Source: Hypomesus transpacificus
Taxonomy: Eukaryota; Chordata; Actinopteri; Osmeriformes; Osmeridae
DNA length: 64,000 bases
Direction of reading: 5' to 3'
NCBI RefSeq assembly: GCF_021917145.1
Contig: NW_025813700.1
Location: 310,001-374,000 of the forward strand
Position 1 is the first letter of the stretch; each line of letters begins with the position of its first letter. Positions 30,572-44,451 of this stretch are shown piece after piece. Under the pieces are notes generated by a model. It made no database searches. It was given only the letters and a program-made list of their open reading frames with translations, and was not told where the DNA came from. Position numbers and translations under genes: made by a program.

Positions 30572-32655
30572 TCAGTCTGTGCCAAAGTAGCGCTGGCCAA
30601 AGTGTGTAGGAGCCACAGGGTGCACCTCCGTGGTCAGTATGGTGATATCCGGGAACTCCTCGACGATCGACTTGGCACCTGGTAAGATGACACCAGCAAC
30701 AGTTAGGCCAGACATCCAGTCACACATCGGTCAGGACTTCAAGAAATGATGCTTGGTTTGGGGGGGGACACTGAAGAGTTCAGATGATTTGAGCAGTTAG
30801 ACCCACCATGAGGCGTAGAGAAGAGGCTCAGGAGGATGATGTGCTTGGCCTGCAGACCATGTTCTGTAAGGACTCTTACAGCCTCAATCACTGTGTTACC
30901 TGTGCCTGGGGGAGGGGGGGGGAGGGAGAGTGGAGAACACACAAGCATCAGGAAACACTGACAAGTTTGTATAAAGATTTTTATGTCTGTTTGTCAAGAC
31001 TTCCACTCTTGTAAGGTGCTTTGTTGAGGATGCTCTATGAAACAGGTGACCTGCATGGTAGTTGTTTCCCTTCACTCAGATGCCCACTTGTCTTTCTACA
31101 GACCCGTAGCACTTAGAGCAAAGCCGCCCCTTTTCCATCATCACGACTATTTTATCAGCTACGTGCTATAATTTTTCTGTTCTGTGGAGTGCTCTTGAGC
31201 ACATACTCACTCAGGATAGGATACATGAGGAGGACTTTCCTCCTGTTGATGTCAGGAGGAAACTTGGCATAGAAGACTTTAGCCTTCTGGGTGTCCTCGT
31301 CACTCTGGATAAGGATCTTGCCGATTCGGATGGATCTGCAGCAGTCTCTGAGGCCTTGCTCCATGGCCTCCCCTGCAGACACACGGCTCACTCAGCTCTT
31401 CGGCAAAACAGATGCCGTTTCTCCGAATGTACCCGACTACTGAATCGTGAAAACTTGACTTATCAATCAGATAAATGGTGAAGACTTGAGTATTCCAGTA
31501 CAGTTTTTTTTCCCTTTGAGAGTACGCAGTGTCTGTCTTACCACTTCTCATTATGCTGACACCACAGTTGCCTTTCTCAAACTTGACACCGTCGTATTTA
31601 TGCCCTTAGGGAAGAAAGTGAGAGTTTAGTTGACAACTTCAACTTCTATCCCTGATGAAAACGTAAAAATGCACACATCTGCAGTATAAAAAAAGTTGTC
31701 TGACCAGTAGGAGTGGTTACAGTACACTCGCTATATGGCAGCTGATTAAGTCCCTCTTCAACTACTAGTCTGATCTGGGGACCAAAAAATAGGAATTTCT
31801 TGTCAGAACAAAAAAATGTCTAGTCCCTTGATACAGACAAAGTATTAGCAAATTGTATAGGGGATAATATATAATGCTATGGACAAGTGCTTACCAATCT
31901 ATCCGCACAAAATACAAAATCTCCTCTACTTGTTGACCTGTGAATGAGAGGGAAGTATAACATTAGTTAGACGGCACCAGAGCTAACGTTCACTTTTGTA
32001 GTTACTGTAGCTATTGCTTATTATGCGAGATTTATAGCTAGTTGTTGCGAAGCCTTTGACCCCATTGTTGGCAGATAACACCAGCTACCGACAAAGGAAC
32101 TCGTGCGCCATATAAGTCCTTTTATTACAAAGTGATGTTATAAATAGTATGATGATCAATTCCCTGATCTGTTGACCACCGACATACATGTGTTGTTTGT
32201 TATCCTCAGTATGCATATTGTCCGACGTCTACGTAGGTTAAATTAAGTCGCTAATTCTGTGGCTATAGATAGTTAATTCACGTTACCGCAGAGTACTGGG
32301 CTGGCTAGCAAGCTAGCGATTGAATGATGACTCACTTGTCTCTTATGATGGTCTGTAATTCACGAATTTGGTCATTCAACGGAAGCAATTTTAGCTGCGG
32401 CCCGATCTGCTTTTGTATATCACTCTTGAATGCACTTTCACACGTTTCTGCGACTTCTGCATCTCTGTTTGAAACTGACAACACAGTGTTGCCACAACTA
32501 GCAAATCGAACTTGCTTGGTGCTATTCATAGCCGCGTGGTCTTGGCTTTCATTGTTGTTCAGCTGTTGTTGGTTATGACAAGGCATTCTGAATTTGGTTC
32601 CTAAACTGTTGTCAAAATACGGATCTTTATCCATAGAATAGAAAACTGTATACAT
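30572..32655 (-). CDS. uprt: Uracil phosphoribosyltransferase homologue UPRT, 7 exons
   Basis: Vertebrate homologue of the pyrimidine salvage enzyme UPRTase. Minus-strand coding exons in gene order: 32336-32655, 31895-31937, 31705-31774, 31542-31604, 31211-31372, 30807-30905 and 30572-30678 (TGA 30572-30574). Phases agree and the sum is 864 bases (287 aa from the first ATG, 280 aa from the ATG at 32634; human 309). Exon 1 carries MPCHNQQ and LKLLPLNDQIRELQTIIRDK, both also in human UPRT. Later exons give KFEKGNCGVSIMRSGEAMEQ, LLMYPILSTGNTVIEAV and FGQRYFGTD at the C-terminus. In the PRPP loop the acidic pair expected in active UPRTases is replaced (MYPILSTGN), as in the human protein, which is reported to lack UPRTase activity. 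The start between 32655 and 32634 is not decided. Confidence 0.93.
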
Positions 32656-32747
32656 AAATCTAAATGGACATTTTGCCCACTGATTTATGAAGCTAGTGCT
32701 AGCACATGCAAACGCTTTGGTAGCTAACTAGCCACGCTAGCTGTTTG

Positions 32748-32760
32748 GTGACGTGACGTC
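32748..32760. promoter_or_regulatory. Tandem CRE/ATF half-sites upstream of uprt
   Basis: GTGACGTGACGTC contains two overlapping TGACG cores about 95 bases upstream of the uprt start codon. It is the best promoter-like signal in this gap; factor binding is inferred from motif only. Confidence 0.4.
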
Positions 32761-35700
32761 CTGTTCGTCAACGAATCTTCAGGGAAGTCGGTTCACCGGA
32801 AAGAAGAAATGATTGTGTTTGAATCCCAAGAACGCGTAACCCTTCGTTTGCTTACACAGACTCTCTACGTTATTCGTTCGAAACAAAATTTTATTATTTG
32901 ACCACAACCTCTTCCAGTTAAACTATTTGACCATAGAAAGTCGTCGTTGGTATATTCAAGCGAGGAAAATTGGGTGAATCTAATGATTCAGTGAACAGAT
33001 TCATTTGACTATTGTGAATCATAACCATCCAAAAACGTAAACATTGTAACCGGAAATGTTTCTGAATGAATGGCCAAAAACGACACAAAACGTCAGAGAT
33101 TAACCTTCTGATGGAGAATCAGATTCATGAGGTTGAAACTAGTCCGTGTCCATAGAGGTGTACTAAATATCCGCTGTAATCCCCATGCAGACGTCAGTGC
33201 AAGCGTCGCACATAGATACTATCTATAGTGTTTTTGAATCATGTACATATTGTATCAACATGTCTGTATCAAACAATGAGTGTTGTTGCATACTTTGTAT
33301 ATGATAATAAATGGGCTATATACTCAATTGACTCGACTGGAAAATGATTAGCTGGTTTGTGGAATTGCAGGTATGAAAACGAGATGTTCACATTGAAGAA
33401 AACATGTATTTTATTTTGTAACATCGCTGTGGGCAGCGTTCACCCCACAATTCTTTAATTATGTTATTTTATAAATATGTGTTGGGATTAGATGCGGCAG
33501 TACCATGCTGCAGTCTTAGGCAGACATATTGCCCAGATTAGCAGAATGTGCACATGCATCTGAGCCCACAGTTGTCCCAGTGGCAGGTGGTATTAGACAA
33601 TAGGCCCCAGAGTAAACAGTAATTTCCTGTCCCTCAGTGTGCCCATTCACCATCAAGACCAGATCGCCTGATTATCTGAAACCTAGGCATCTAGTACAGC
33701 TGTTTATATAAATTCCTGTTGTATGGCACAGACCCAGTAGTTGAAATGGAATTTCATCGATTGAATGTAGATGGAATTTAACATGTAAGTCTAGGAAAAG
33801 GGATGTCCGTTATTTAGTGAATGGTTGGAAGCTAACATTTCCTGACAAATGATACTTGAAGGTGATGAGCCAAAAAATATATATATAATAATAATAAAAT
33901 AGTAGAAACTCACCAACTAATTACCCAGTGGCTCAGTTAAAGGATTTTCATGGAACTGAAATCTTGGGGATTGTTTTGTGAAGTTGTTTAACATGAAATT
34001 AAAAAATGTGTCAGGACTCAGGAGTAATCAAAGGAAGATCCTGGATTTTTTTTTTTTTTAAAGAAAATTAGTAACATAGTTTCATTTATACGTACCAGTG
34101 GAAAATCTTTAGTGATAAACTGATGACACACCATTAACACTAGATACTGTGCCAAGGGTTCCTGTGGCAACAGTTAGAGAGCAGCTCCTAAACGATTAAC
34201 ACCATGGTGCATGTGTGTGAAGAGGCTTTTAATCCACCTCTTGTGTTTTTCTTTAAAGGAATGTTGACATTTTGTCATCCAGTCTACATATCTCTACCTG
34301 AATAGGCTTTCTATTCCTTTGTTTCAGACTCAATTTGTATGGAAAGGCATGTTACTAGTGTGTCTGTCTCATTGATTAGCCCAGAAGATCACAGGGTTGA
34401 GGTTCAAATACTTTTGTCCGAATCGCAATCTTCAATGGATGGATTGTACTCAGACTATATGGATTATGTGATGACTACAAAGGTAAAAACATTTATATTT
34501 TTTATAGAAACTATAATTTTCAATAGTAAAAAAAAAAAAAGTATAGATACAATACTTACAACATATGAATATACCGTCCATGTATGTATTTAAATAATGA
34601 TTCATTTGGAACATTCTCATTAGTCTAACTTTGGAAACAGCCCTTTGTGTTGCAGTCCATCCCTTTTAGAATAACAGGGTGCCTTGTGCACTTTTTCCCG
34701 ACTGCTTGATATATGAATGAAATCGTTTTAAGTCTTGTGTTTGGAAGACTGTGTGGAGTTTAATTGGTTTCCGTGAAGTGAGCGTTGGCTCTGGAAAAAA
34801 AAAGAAAGAAAGGCCAAATACTTGATTTTAAATGAATGACAAAAACCATGGCTCGTCAAATAGATTCATGTAAGCAGCTTATTTGTAATGCCACAAAATC
34901 ACCTTCACATTCAAGTGTAATTGTATTGCTAACTTGTCTAGTCCCTAATGGCAATATAACAGAGGAGAGCTTACTTTGTCAGATTATGTCAACGTGCCTT
35001 GTGTTACATCTCTGAATATGTTAAATTCCCACGACAAAACACAGCACATTACTTTGAATTTTTAAACACACTGTCCAGTAAAATAAAAAGCAGGTTTTTA
35101 AATCAAGCTTATCACCAACCATCAGCAATAAAACCACATACATGAAAAAATACAATCAGAATAATCTCGCAAACGTTCATTAAATTGCAGTGGTGATGAT
35201 ACCACTGCACCAAAAGCTACAGATTTATTGTGTGGATGTGTATGAATGTACACCGCTCTGTAAGGATAAAAAATGTAACATTGTCCATTATCAAATACAT
35301 TATTACTGTGTATTCCATTTGTACAAACCAATGTGGTTAGATGAGTACATTAAGACATTAGCCCCAACACTAGCCTTACCTCCACCCTACCACAAGGATT
35401 TAGTTAGAGCTGCTACTGTTAAGACTGTTTGAAAAAGGCCTCCCACCCACTCAAAGTCTGTGTGACTGTGGGGTAACGAGGAAGACAGTCATTTATTAGG
35501 CTGGCAGAATGATATCATCCTAGAATTGCAAGATTCATATCAAATTATTTCCATACAAACAGTATTATTCAGAGCATGGCATAACGGGGAAAGCATGTGG
35601 ATTGTACCGGCTTAGTTATGTGGTGAAGAAAAGTGAGGGGGCAAGTTGACCGTAACCTGGTGTTCACATTCTGTTTGGGGCCACATCTGCAGGAGCATAT

Positions 35701-38037
35701 TTGTTTATTAAACACATACTTCCACATCCCTCTATCCTTTCATAACCCCCACATATACATGTGACAGATGCAAGAGTAGATTCAACGTCAGTACGGGAAA
35801 TACGTTTCCTTTTCACGATACTAAGAGGTAGTATATCATTTTTTTATTTTTCTTGAATTGCTCACACTGGGCAGACCTACTGAACTTTTGTTCTGAACGA
35901 TATCCCCATGAAAAAATCAAGGCCTATCATTACATAGAGTATATGTGATATTAGTGAACATGATAGCAAATGGACATTATTTGCGAGTAAATAGGGCCAT
36001 CCTCTCCCCTTCCACCTACAAACCACTGCAGGTGGTCACACTGCCAGCTTTGATTGTGAACTTGGAGAGCTGCCCAGCTTGGCAAACGTATAGTATTGAC
36101 ACAGGATGGTGACTTGAAGGTTACATGACGGTTTCCTAATGGATCCTACATGGGCTTCTGAGTGACATTGTCCCCTCCTTGAAATGGAATTTAAGGGTTA
36201 AACATTTATTTCTTTAATTTCTCAAAATTCCTTCAGGGAGGTGCCTGTAGTGATTCATTAGAATTTTTTTCATGTAGGCTATAATAATATTCAGAATAGA
36301 TTATGCATCCGTGTAAAATATCAACAAAAAGCCTACTAAACACAGTTCTAAGTCACGATACTTAGAATACACTAATTTAGTCAATGGCAGTGTAAACTGT
36401 AAACAAAATATCCACCAATATAGGGACTGCACCTGTAGTGTGGGCGCGTCAACGAATGCGCAGTCCCGTTTGGAATTTGTGGGCGCGCTCTTTATGGCAG
36501 GTCGCAAAAGGGGGGGAGAGAAAAGCACGAGCCTGCCATCGTTGTCAGGGACGGGGTTCATCTGGGAAAAAAGAAAGGCATAACAATAGCAGTCTCTCCC
36601 TCTCCATTGATTATTTTTTAAGACATAGGCTGGACAATTTAACGGGGGACTGACACCTCTTTATAAAGAATGAAGTACTTATGACATATGGGATGGCGAA
36701 GATTTTGGGGGGTTTCCTAGATTACGAAGAGGACCGTACAATAAAATGGAGTGGTAGGGGGACCGAGGCGCGCTGTCTCCATCATAGAGAGGCGCGTCCA
36801 CCTGCTGATACAGGGAGTCCGGGCTCGGAAAAAAACATGGTGAGGTGGCTGCATTGAATAGGAGATACAGTTTCCATCTGATCTTACTAATAAACAACTG
36901 TGTTCGGAGCACTGAAGACGGAAATCGCTGCTCGTTTGAAATCTTGAGGCAAGTTGAATGTTGTACAGTGACGTGTTATTCTGTGCCATACTTTAATAAA
37001 TATTTGCAACGTCAAACGCAATTTCTACATACAGCCTTGCAAGTGCTGCATTCGAGAGAAAATGGGGGGTGGGTTGCTTGATCATCATTTGGCAGCAGGT
37101 TACGTTTAAGACTATTCAAGAATGAAGTTGAATGCCTTTGCTTACTTGTACACTATAAAAGGCTCTTGTGACATAAAACACAACGAGAGGCAGTGTTTCT
37201 TATTCATGTTACAGTCAGAAAGTGGTAGGCTTTGCGTTACGCCTACAGTTGTCTCGCCTTGTGAGTTTCCTCAACACTCCATGGCATATCCCATCCCCCA
37301 AAACACACGCGCATAAGCACATGCAATGTGCAACTAAATATGGTCGAATTGCCAGAAATCCGTGCTTTGTATTTGACACTTCATATGACAATCCTGTTTC
37401 ATGAACTGAATACTTCGTTATCTGACTATCTGATATCCGTTATGACAGATGTTGGTCATGCTTCACCCATAATTAATATTATATACTTTATTTTGTTTAC
37501 ATGTAGTACTTTATGTCCAGTTTAACCATGAGCCTAGTCTTCATTTTAAGGTGATGCAATTTATTTGTATTTTTTATTTTTTAGCTCTTAACATTTTGAA
37601 ATACCTCTAGGCTTAAATCTATGTAGCATACCACATGAATAAATTGTAGTATCTAAAAGTATTTTGCTTGAGAGGTGTTAAATCCTCAAACAAATGTGTC
37701 AATAATTGTTTTCATGCAATCTTGTTTTTGGAACACCATAGGTAAAATTGGCTAACTGAAGTTGTCGCAATGATATCAAATGAACATTGCTTCATGTGAT
37801 CTGTGTGATAAATAGGGGATGTGAGACTGCCCCAGGCCCATTGGTGCAATATTTAAGCAAGCCATCGTTTGGAAGAAATATTGCAGTGGTCATCATCCTA
37901 TTCATTTGTTGGAGTTCAGTATTGCTGAAATTCCCCACATTGTACTGTAGAGCTCCTTATGTTCTTAGGGTCAGTCTACCTCTTACTAAGGGATTTGGTG
38001 GGTTCTAGGTGAAGACAAACATCCTGTCAAATCTCAG

Positions 38038-38079
<42 letters not shown>
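38038..38079 (+). repeat. Poly-C tract, 42 bases
   Basis: Uninterrupted C run followed by a CTTTCTTTC pyrimidine stretch. Confidence 0.92.
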
Positions 38080-38080
<1 letters not shown>

Positions 38081-38344
38081 CTCTTTTCTCTTTCTTTCTT
38101 CCTCCCTCCTCAAGTGGCCAAGAGATACTATCCTTGAAGGTTACCTCGCACAATACAGCATTACGTTTGTCTGAGACACAACGAATGGAGAGAGGATGCG
38201 GGGTTGTGTAATGGAAGGGTGTAACCTGTACAAAGGGACAGCGGCTTCAGACCGCGGCCCTCCACCTGGAACCCTTATTAGAGGCAGTCAGAGCATTTCG
38301 GCCCCGCCGCGGGAACTGTCATTAACCAACCATAACATTAAAAC

Positions 38345-39586
38345 CAGGGCCGTACGCAGGGCCCAAAAAATACTGAGGTCATGAGTCAGAACTTCTAGGC
38401 GGGTTCGGGGGCATGCTCCCCCGGAATTTTTTTAAATTACATTATTTAAATATGGCCATTTTCATTTTCATTTTTATTATTATATGGCAACGACGGTACG
38501 AGCGTTCTGATTGGATAATGAGTAGTCACCCCAGCCGCGTATTGCCCTCCTCGCCGGTCAATACGGATCCGTATTGCCCTCTGACGTCAGCTTCAAAATG
38601 AGCGATATCGACGAATCAGCTGCTGAGTTTTACTATCCAGATGATGCTGAAAAGCTTTGTCATCGAAAGTGAGGATGAAGACCAGACTCTTTGAATCACT
38701 TGTGTCGTTATTTTGTGATGAAATTAAAGCCATTTTAGCAGAACCATGTTGTCCGCTTTCTATCAAAAGTAATGAGTTGCTTGGCAACACATGAAACACA
38801 CCGTGAGAAGACTTGAGAGCTAGCTACAATTAGCCTAAAGGTACCATTTATATTCGTTTACAAAACGAAAATAATCTAAACTTGCCATATAATAAACTAC
38901 TTACTAACCTCGACCGTTCGGTCATGCCGGGAAATATCAAACTGAGGCTGGAACGTATCGACCGAGCGATAGCGAGTCAGTTTGATATTTCCCAATTGCC
39001 ACTGAATTTCATTTTCAATCAATCACATCAATGACATATCAATCGCAAAATGAATGTTGATTCAACCGGTGGAAATTGATTGACAACCGGTACTGACGGA
39101 GTTAACCAAACTTTGATTTGATGTTTCCTTATCTGAGTAGTACGCTGCTGCAATACAAATATTTCCACATGAAAATGAATCTTTCTTCTCACAGTCATCT
39201 GCCACTTAAACTTCTCTTAACCTACATGTTTAGTTTGCTGCGCTCCTCTTCCAGTGACTGTAACTAACATAGGCTATTCACTAACAGTAGCGGTATGTCT
39301 ATGGCGGTAACATCAGCATCCGACTTGTGTTTGGTGGTTACCATAACGACAGTACGTTTTGTTGATGACGCGCAGCACGTATGTCCAAACTCTTGAGCTA
39401 CTCGGCTCTTCAAGTATAAAATCACGTTACGGTTTGTGGGAGACCAAGATCATCGTCCTGCAGTAAGTTTCACGTGTACTTTATTTTGAGTTTATATACC
39501 ACGATTTAAGCACAAAAAAAAACTGAAATACGAAAAAAAATACCGAGGACACGACCTCGGTGTCCTCAATGGTAGTTACGGCCCTG
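38345..39586. mobile_element. hAT-superfamily element, 1242 bp, with perfect 8-bp target duplication
   Basis: Ends are CAGGGCCGTAC and, on the right, GTTACGGCCCTG (inverse CAGGGCCGTAAC). Both sides carry the identical 8-mer ATTAAAAC (38337-38344 and 39587-39594), the hAT signature. The interior contains no transposase frame; the longest start-to-stop there is the 19-codon MSDIDESAAEFYYPDD frame at 38599. It is therefore non-autonomous. A perfect 17-bp inverted repeat GGGAAATATCAAACTGA lies at 38929-38945 and 38977-38993 with a 31-base loop. Confidence 0.85.
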
Positions 39587-41880
39587 ATTAAAACCATGTA
39601 ACCTGTTGAGTGGTGGGCGTATTGGGCACGTATAATTCTAGCTGGGGTAGGTGATTCATTCACAGAAAGAAGCCTCCCTCCTGTCTGCACCGCACTGTTG
39701 CAGTGGCTGCGGCGGGCGGTGGAGGCAGCACGCTGTAATTAACAGCAAAGGCAACAACCCCGTGAGACAGGGTGGCTCAGCCCTTTTTGATTGCTTTCAT
39801 GACTGCAGGGAAAGAGCTAAGCTTCGACTCCGGTGGGACAGCGAAGCGGCGCGCCGAGCTCTTTAGCTGCCCTCGCTTGTGCCTGGCAGAATCACACTGC
39901 TCTTTACCTCTATTCCCTCAGGCAGGTACAAGCGCGCCTCACCTCTGCACTCTATTTACAGTCCTCCGGTGTCGCCCGTCGACCCCCCCCCCCCCCCTCC
40001 CCTTTACCGCTCATTGTCACGTTCCGCGGGAGCCGAGAGGAGGTTCATATGGGATTTCTACGCTGCCTCGATGGGGATGACATCTCATGATGGCAAGGCT
40101 GCTTCTCTGAGAAGGGGTCCTCTTCACAGGGGCTACACTCGCGCATGTGACGACACAGCCAGTTAAAAGCCTGCATTTTTCTGTTCGAGGTTAGGTTCGG
40201 TGAATGTGAATGTGGCATAGGCTTGGCTTGGCTTTCACTCATTAAGGTTTAATGAGAAGCGTTCTCACTACAAGAGGAATATGCTATGATATGTGCTGCT
40301 CACTCGCCGATGTAATCCTCGGTTGTAGTAGTGACTGCTGCTTTTCTTGTCAATTGCTCTGTATTTTCTTACAGGCCCCTCTTTTCAAGCGATCGTTATC
40401 ACCCGAAGCCGAGTATCACCGGCGACGCAATGTCGCTAGTCAGTATCCCTTCCCCCGGCTTAGGGCACAAAAACCTCAGGGGTTTTCAGTTTTTCAAATC
40501 ATCCCGACCGAATCACTTAAAAGACTACGCCATTGAAAAGCAAGCCACTTGCTTTACACGTGTGGAAAGTATCCACAATGAGGAGGGATTTTAACCGGCA
40601 TGCATGTACAGTCACACTTGTTGCCGATACCAACTCATTTAACGTAGAAAGGGGACAAAGCAAGGGACTTTTGCAAGGGGCCAGCACATAGCAGAGACAT
40701 TAGAGGCTGTTGTGGAATGTAAGACTGGCAATCTAAGATGTTTTCGTTAAGGACTCTTGTAGCAATGGTTGTACTTAGCCAGGGTTGGCAAGGGCAGGGC
40801 TTGGTGAAAGCAGCTCAGAAGAATGACTGGAGGCTTTTGTGTGGCTCTACCCCCTTGAAGCTGCCCTTAACTTGGTGCACTTCATGTGGGAGTTGTCCAA
40901 CGGACACGAATGAAGATCGTTTCAACAAAAGTTCTTCCCTGCTTTCAGATGGAAACAACAGAGACAGTGTACGTTTACATTTTGGGCTGCTCTGTGACAA
41001 GCTTATTTTATATAGCAAACATTTTCAAATGTATTCTATTATTAAGATACATTTGTTTGTATTGTTATTAATTACGTGACACGAGATCACAACATAGACA
41101 TTTTTGTGTTCTTTATTCTTGAATAGACATTGTGTTTCTGCTGCCTTTAGACTGATTTTGCAATGCTTTTAGTTCTCAGAGTGGAATAGGCTACTTTAAT
41201 TATCAAGGCATTGTTTTATAATTGTACAAGCAGAAATGTGCTAAAACAAAAATGATTCTATAAACTTTCTCTGAAACAAGGATTGCTTAAATATTTACCT
41301 TTTATGTAAGCTAATTGTAAATTTGAGGTTTGCATAATATTGTTAATGAGGATATTCCTGAGAAGGACTCGCCTTGTGGCCCTGTAATCGACCAGGGTTC
41401 ACACAACATCCATTATTCAGAGAAATCTTCATGGCTGAAAAAAAAAAGAAAAATGACTTTCAGCTGGTTTCTCCTTCCTACATAACTCCTTGTCTGGGGA
41501 GTATCATCTAATCCGTCAAGTTCAGTCTTAAGCAAGGCTTTAATGCTGGATAAATATTAATCACATTTTTAATAAAAGGAGTTTGCTGAAGGAGCTGCTG
41601 TCGGCTCTGACTGTCAGGGGAAGCGCCTTCACTCCTATCCAGACAGACGGCCCTGCCCTGCCGAAATCAATGGCTGTTTACTGGGCTTTGCTCTCCTTCA
41701 CAAGAGCCGCATAGTCTTATTGCCCACTCTTTATTCACTGCCGCTATATTCTTGTTTGGGTTGACAAGAGAAATCAAACAAGAGACCTCCCACAAACATA
41801 CAATGAAAATTAAACAAGCTGCTACGCCGCACAAAATAAATGGGTTCTTTGAGGAGTAGGCTACAAATGCCATATATACA

Positions 41881-41903
41881 GGGGGGGGGGGGGGGGGGGG
41901 GGG
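41881..41903 (+). repeat. Poly-G tract, 23 bases
   Basis: Uninterrupted G run between unique sequences. Confidence 0.9.
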
Positions 41904-43584
41904 CTTGTCGTTAGTTTTCTCAAGCAGAGGGAAAGGATGCGGGGCGACTTGGCGAAACGGTGCCGATTTTTCTCCTTTTCTCAGTCGCAATGCTGGGGGC
42001 TCGCGATGGTATTAGTGCGTCACACTTTCGGGATATCTTTGAGGTGCATGGGTTTTGTAGCTTATGGCGCTTTCTTGTTGATTTCCTGTTGGCGGCCTCC
42101 AACATTAAACATCATTCCCAGGTTCAAACAGTGGGGCAGCTGGGATGCGTGCCTCGCAGAGAGAGGGAATTTAGCGAGTCAATTCACTGCTTCATTAGAG
42201 CCGTGAGTCACGACGTCATGCTTCAATTGTTTGTATTTGTTCAGTACTCTATCAAGAGAAACGCCTTCCACCCAACCTGGCTAACCTAGCTGTCACTTCG
42301 GAGTGGTCTGGACACCAGTTCTCCTGCTCATTATTTAGACTGAGAAGTTCCTACTGCGGAACAGACACTGGGATGTCACAGGATCTCTTCCTCATGTGGT
42401 CTTTTTGGTCTCTCTTTGTAGGTACCCAAAGTGGTGGTGGTCCAAGAGGTTTCAACCTCCAAAATCGTATTCTCCCTTTATATTTATCCATGTCACTTAA
42501 AACGGATGCCGTGTATCGCTATGTAGTCGCCTGTTAGTTGCGCGTGGTTGTTTTAAATAGATCTTTGCATAGATGAGCATGAACTTTGTCTTCTTAAAGG
42601 TATTCACTCCTGGATGTGTTAATGAGAATAATTCACATTGTCAACTGATGGTCGAGGGTGCTTTGGGGTCTGCTTGGTATTTCCACTCATCTACAGTGAG
42701 AGCTCCTACAACAGATGGCATATTGTAATTAGCTCGTGCATTTTTGCCTTGGATTGTTAGAGTCACCAAAACACTGGTTTGCTAAGGAAAAATCATGAAT
42801 CGAGAGCAAAATTGACAAAGTGAACGAGTTATAAAATGTCACGCATTGAAATGTGTAGTCTGTGCATACTAGCCTGTGAGTGTTTCATAAAAACGAACTG
42901 ATGTGGAGGGTTTATGTTAGACATGAGTACTTATTCGTATTTAGGCTATTTCATTTTGGCACCAGGCACCCCAGAGTGGAGTCTTTGTGCAATTTAATGG
43001 AAAAGTTATCGCATTTGTCATTGTAACAAGGAAAAACACATTTTAAAATCCCCAGGATGCTTTTGCATGCTAATTAGAAGATTTGGCTTTTGCTCTATTG
43101 TTACTGTCGCAATGTTTCCCTTTTTGCCTCATATCCGGTTTGATCTTAAACAAAATTGTCATCAAACGAAAAATGGTAAATAGGTTGCGACAAATGATGA
43201 CAGTCTTCAGCTCTTTGCAAGGGGAGGTGAATTGACGCTTGGGAGCTAGGGTAGAAGGCTGGCCGTGCCGATGACAGTCTAACTCAACACATACGCGCCG
43301 ACCACAGAGCCGTTCATTATCGGCCTGACCTCCACAATGGCCAGGTTTGCAACTCGAGTTTAGCTGAAAGATGTGGGGAGCTCCTTGTTTTGCTGCAGAG
43401 CATTCACATCATTTTTGACCTACCATCCCAGCTCTGAGGAGGAAAAATAAGATATGAAATATTTATATATTTATGTATTCGACCCAGGGTATGTTCTTTA
43501 CGGGCTGCATTGTGCAATCGGCATGCAACCCCTCTGAGCCTGCCTTCCTCTATGCCTCCCCCCCTCCCCCAAAACCCAACCCCC

Positions 43585-43586
<2 letters not shown>

Positions 43587-43617
<31 letters not shown>
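43587..43617 (+). repeat. (TG)n microsatellite
   Basis: About 15 TG units preceded by a C-rich stretch (CCAACCCCCC). Confidence 0.9.
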
Positions 43618-43621
<4 letters not shown>

Positions 43622-44418
43622 GGAAGGGGGGCTCTATGGGTGCAGAGGGAGGGGAGGCTGAATCTCAATTAGCTCTTGTTCTCTCCCCTGAATACAGCAG
43701 CACAAATGGGACGGGGCAGTTTGAGCTACAACAGGCATCAGTAGGACGGCCGATAGGGAATAGCAAAGGGCATGTTTTTTTTGCCGTTTACCTAGCCGGG
43801 TTTTTCTAATTATTATTCATTCGGAATAAAAGCTGGATACCGTTGTTTCTGTTACCCTTGTTTTATCCCTGGAGATAAATGCGTAACTCAGCATTGCACC
43901 AAATCTATCAACGTTGTCAGCTTTTACATCACAGTCAGTTGGCAGATTAGAACATACCTTTTTATCTATAAGACTGTAGTATAACACCTACCTCCCTTCA
44001 GTTTTACAGCGCCAATACATAGGGGACCTCACTCGAGGATGCATGGGTTTAAATACCCCTTGTGTCATTACTGTTTCGGTGGTTGAAGCTTTTGGGGTTC
44101 AGAATAGCCTTCAGGACCTGGTTCATGTGGGCCTCTTAAAAGGGGTGGAGTGCATGGCAAAGGCTGTTTTAAACGTATTGTATTAAGCGTCGGTTTTCTG
44201 TTCTTTGCCCCTGTCTTTCTTGTGTTTATTTTAGCTCGTTTCTTTGTTTCATATTATACCCTCTTTCAGTGTATTTCTTTTGTAATATTGTATATGCTTG
44301 GTTGGGGTAATTGTACAATTGCCCTCCGGGTATCAACAAAATACCACTCTGCTCTCCAGCACTTTACTTTACTCTACTTAACAGGGCTTCCATGCAAAAC
44401 AGACTCAGGTGTAAGGAC

Positions 44419-44420
<2 letters not shown>

Positions 44421-44451
<31 letters not shown>
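44421..44451 (+). repeat. Poly-C tract, 31 bases
   Basis: Uninterrupted C run, then ACCCCCTCG. Confidence 0.9.

Noticed and set aside
32336..32655. Separate small gene at the first uprt exon
   Set aside because: Splice phase joins it to the UPRT exons and it carries the conserved UPRT N-terminal motifs.
38593..38799. Minus-strand frame inside the hAT element
   Set aside because: No transposase motif; start-to-stop by chance in a non-autonomous element.
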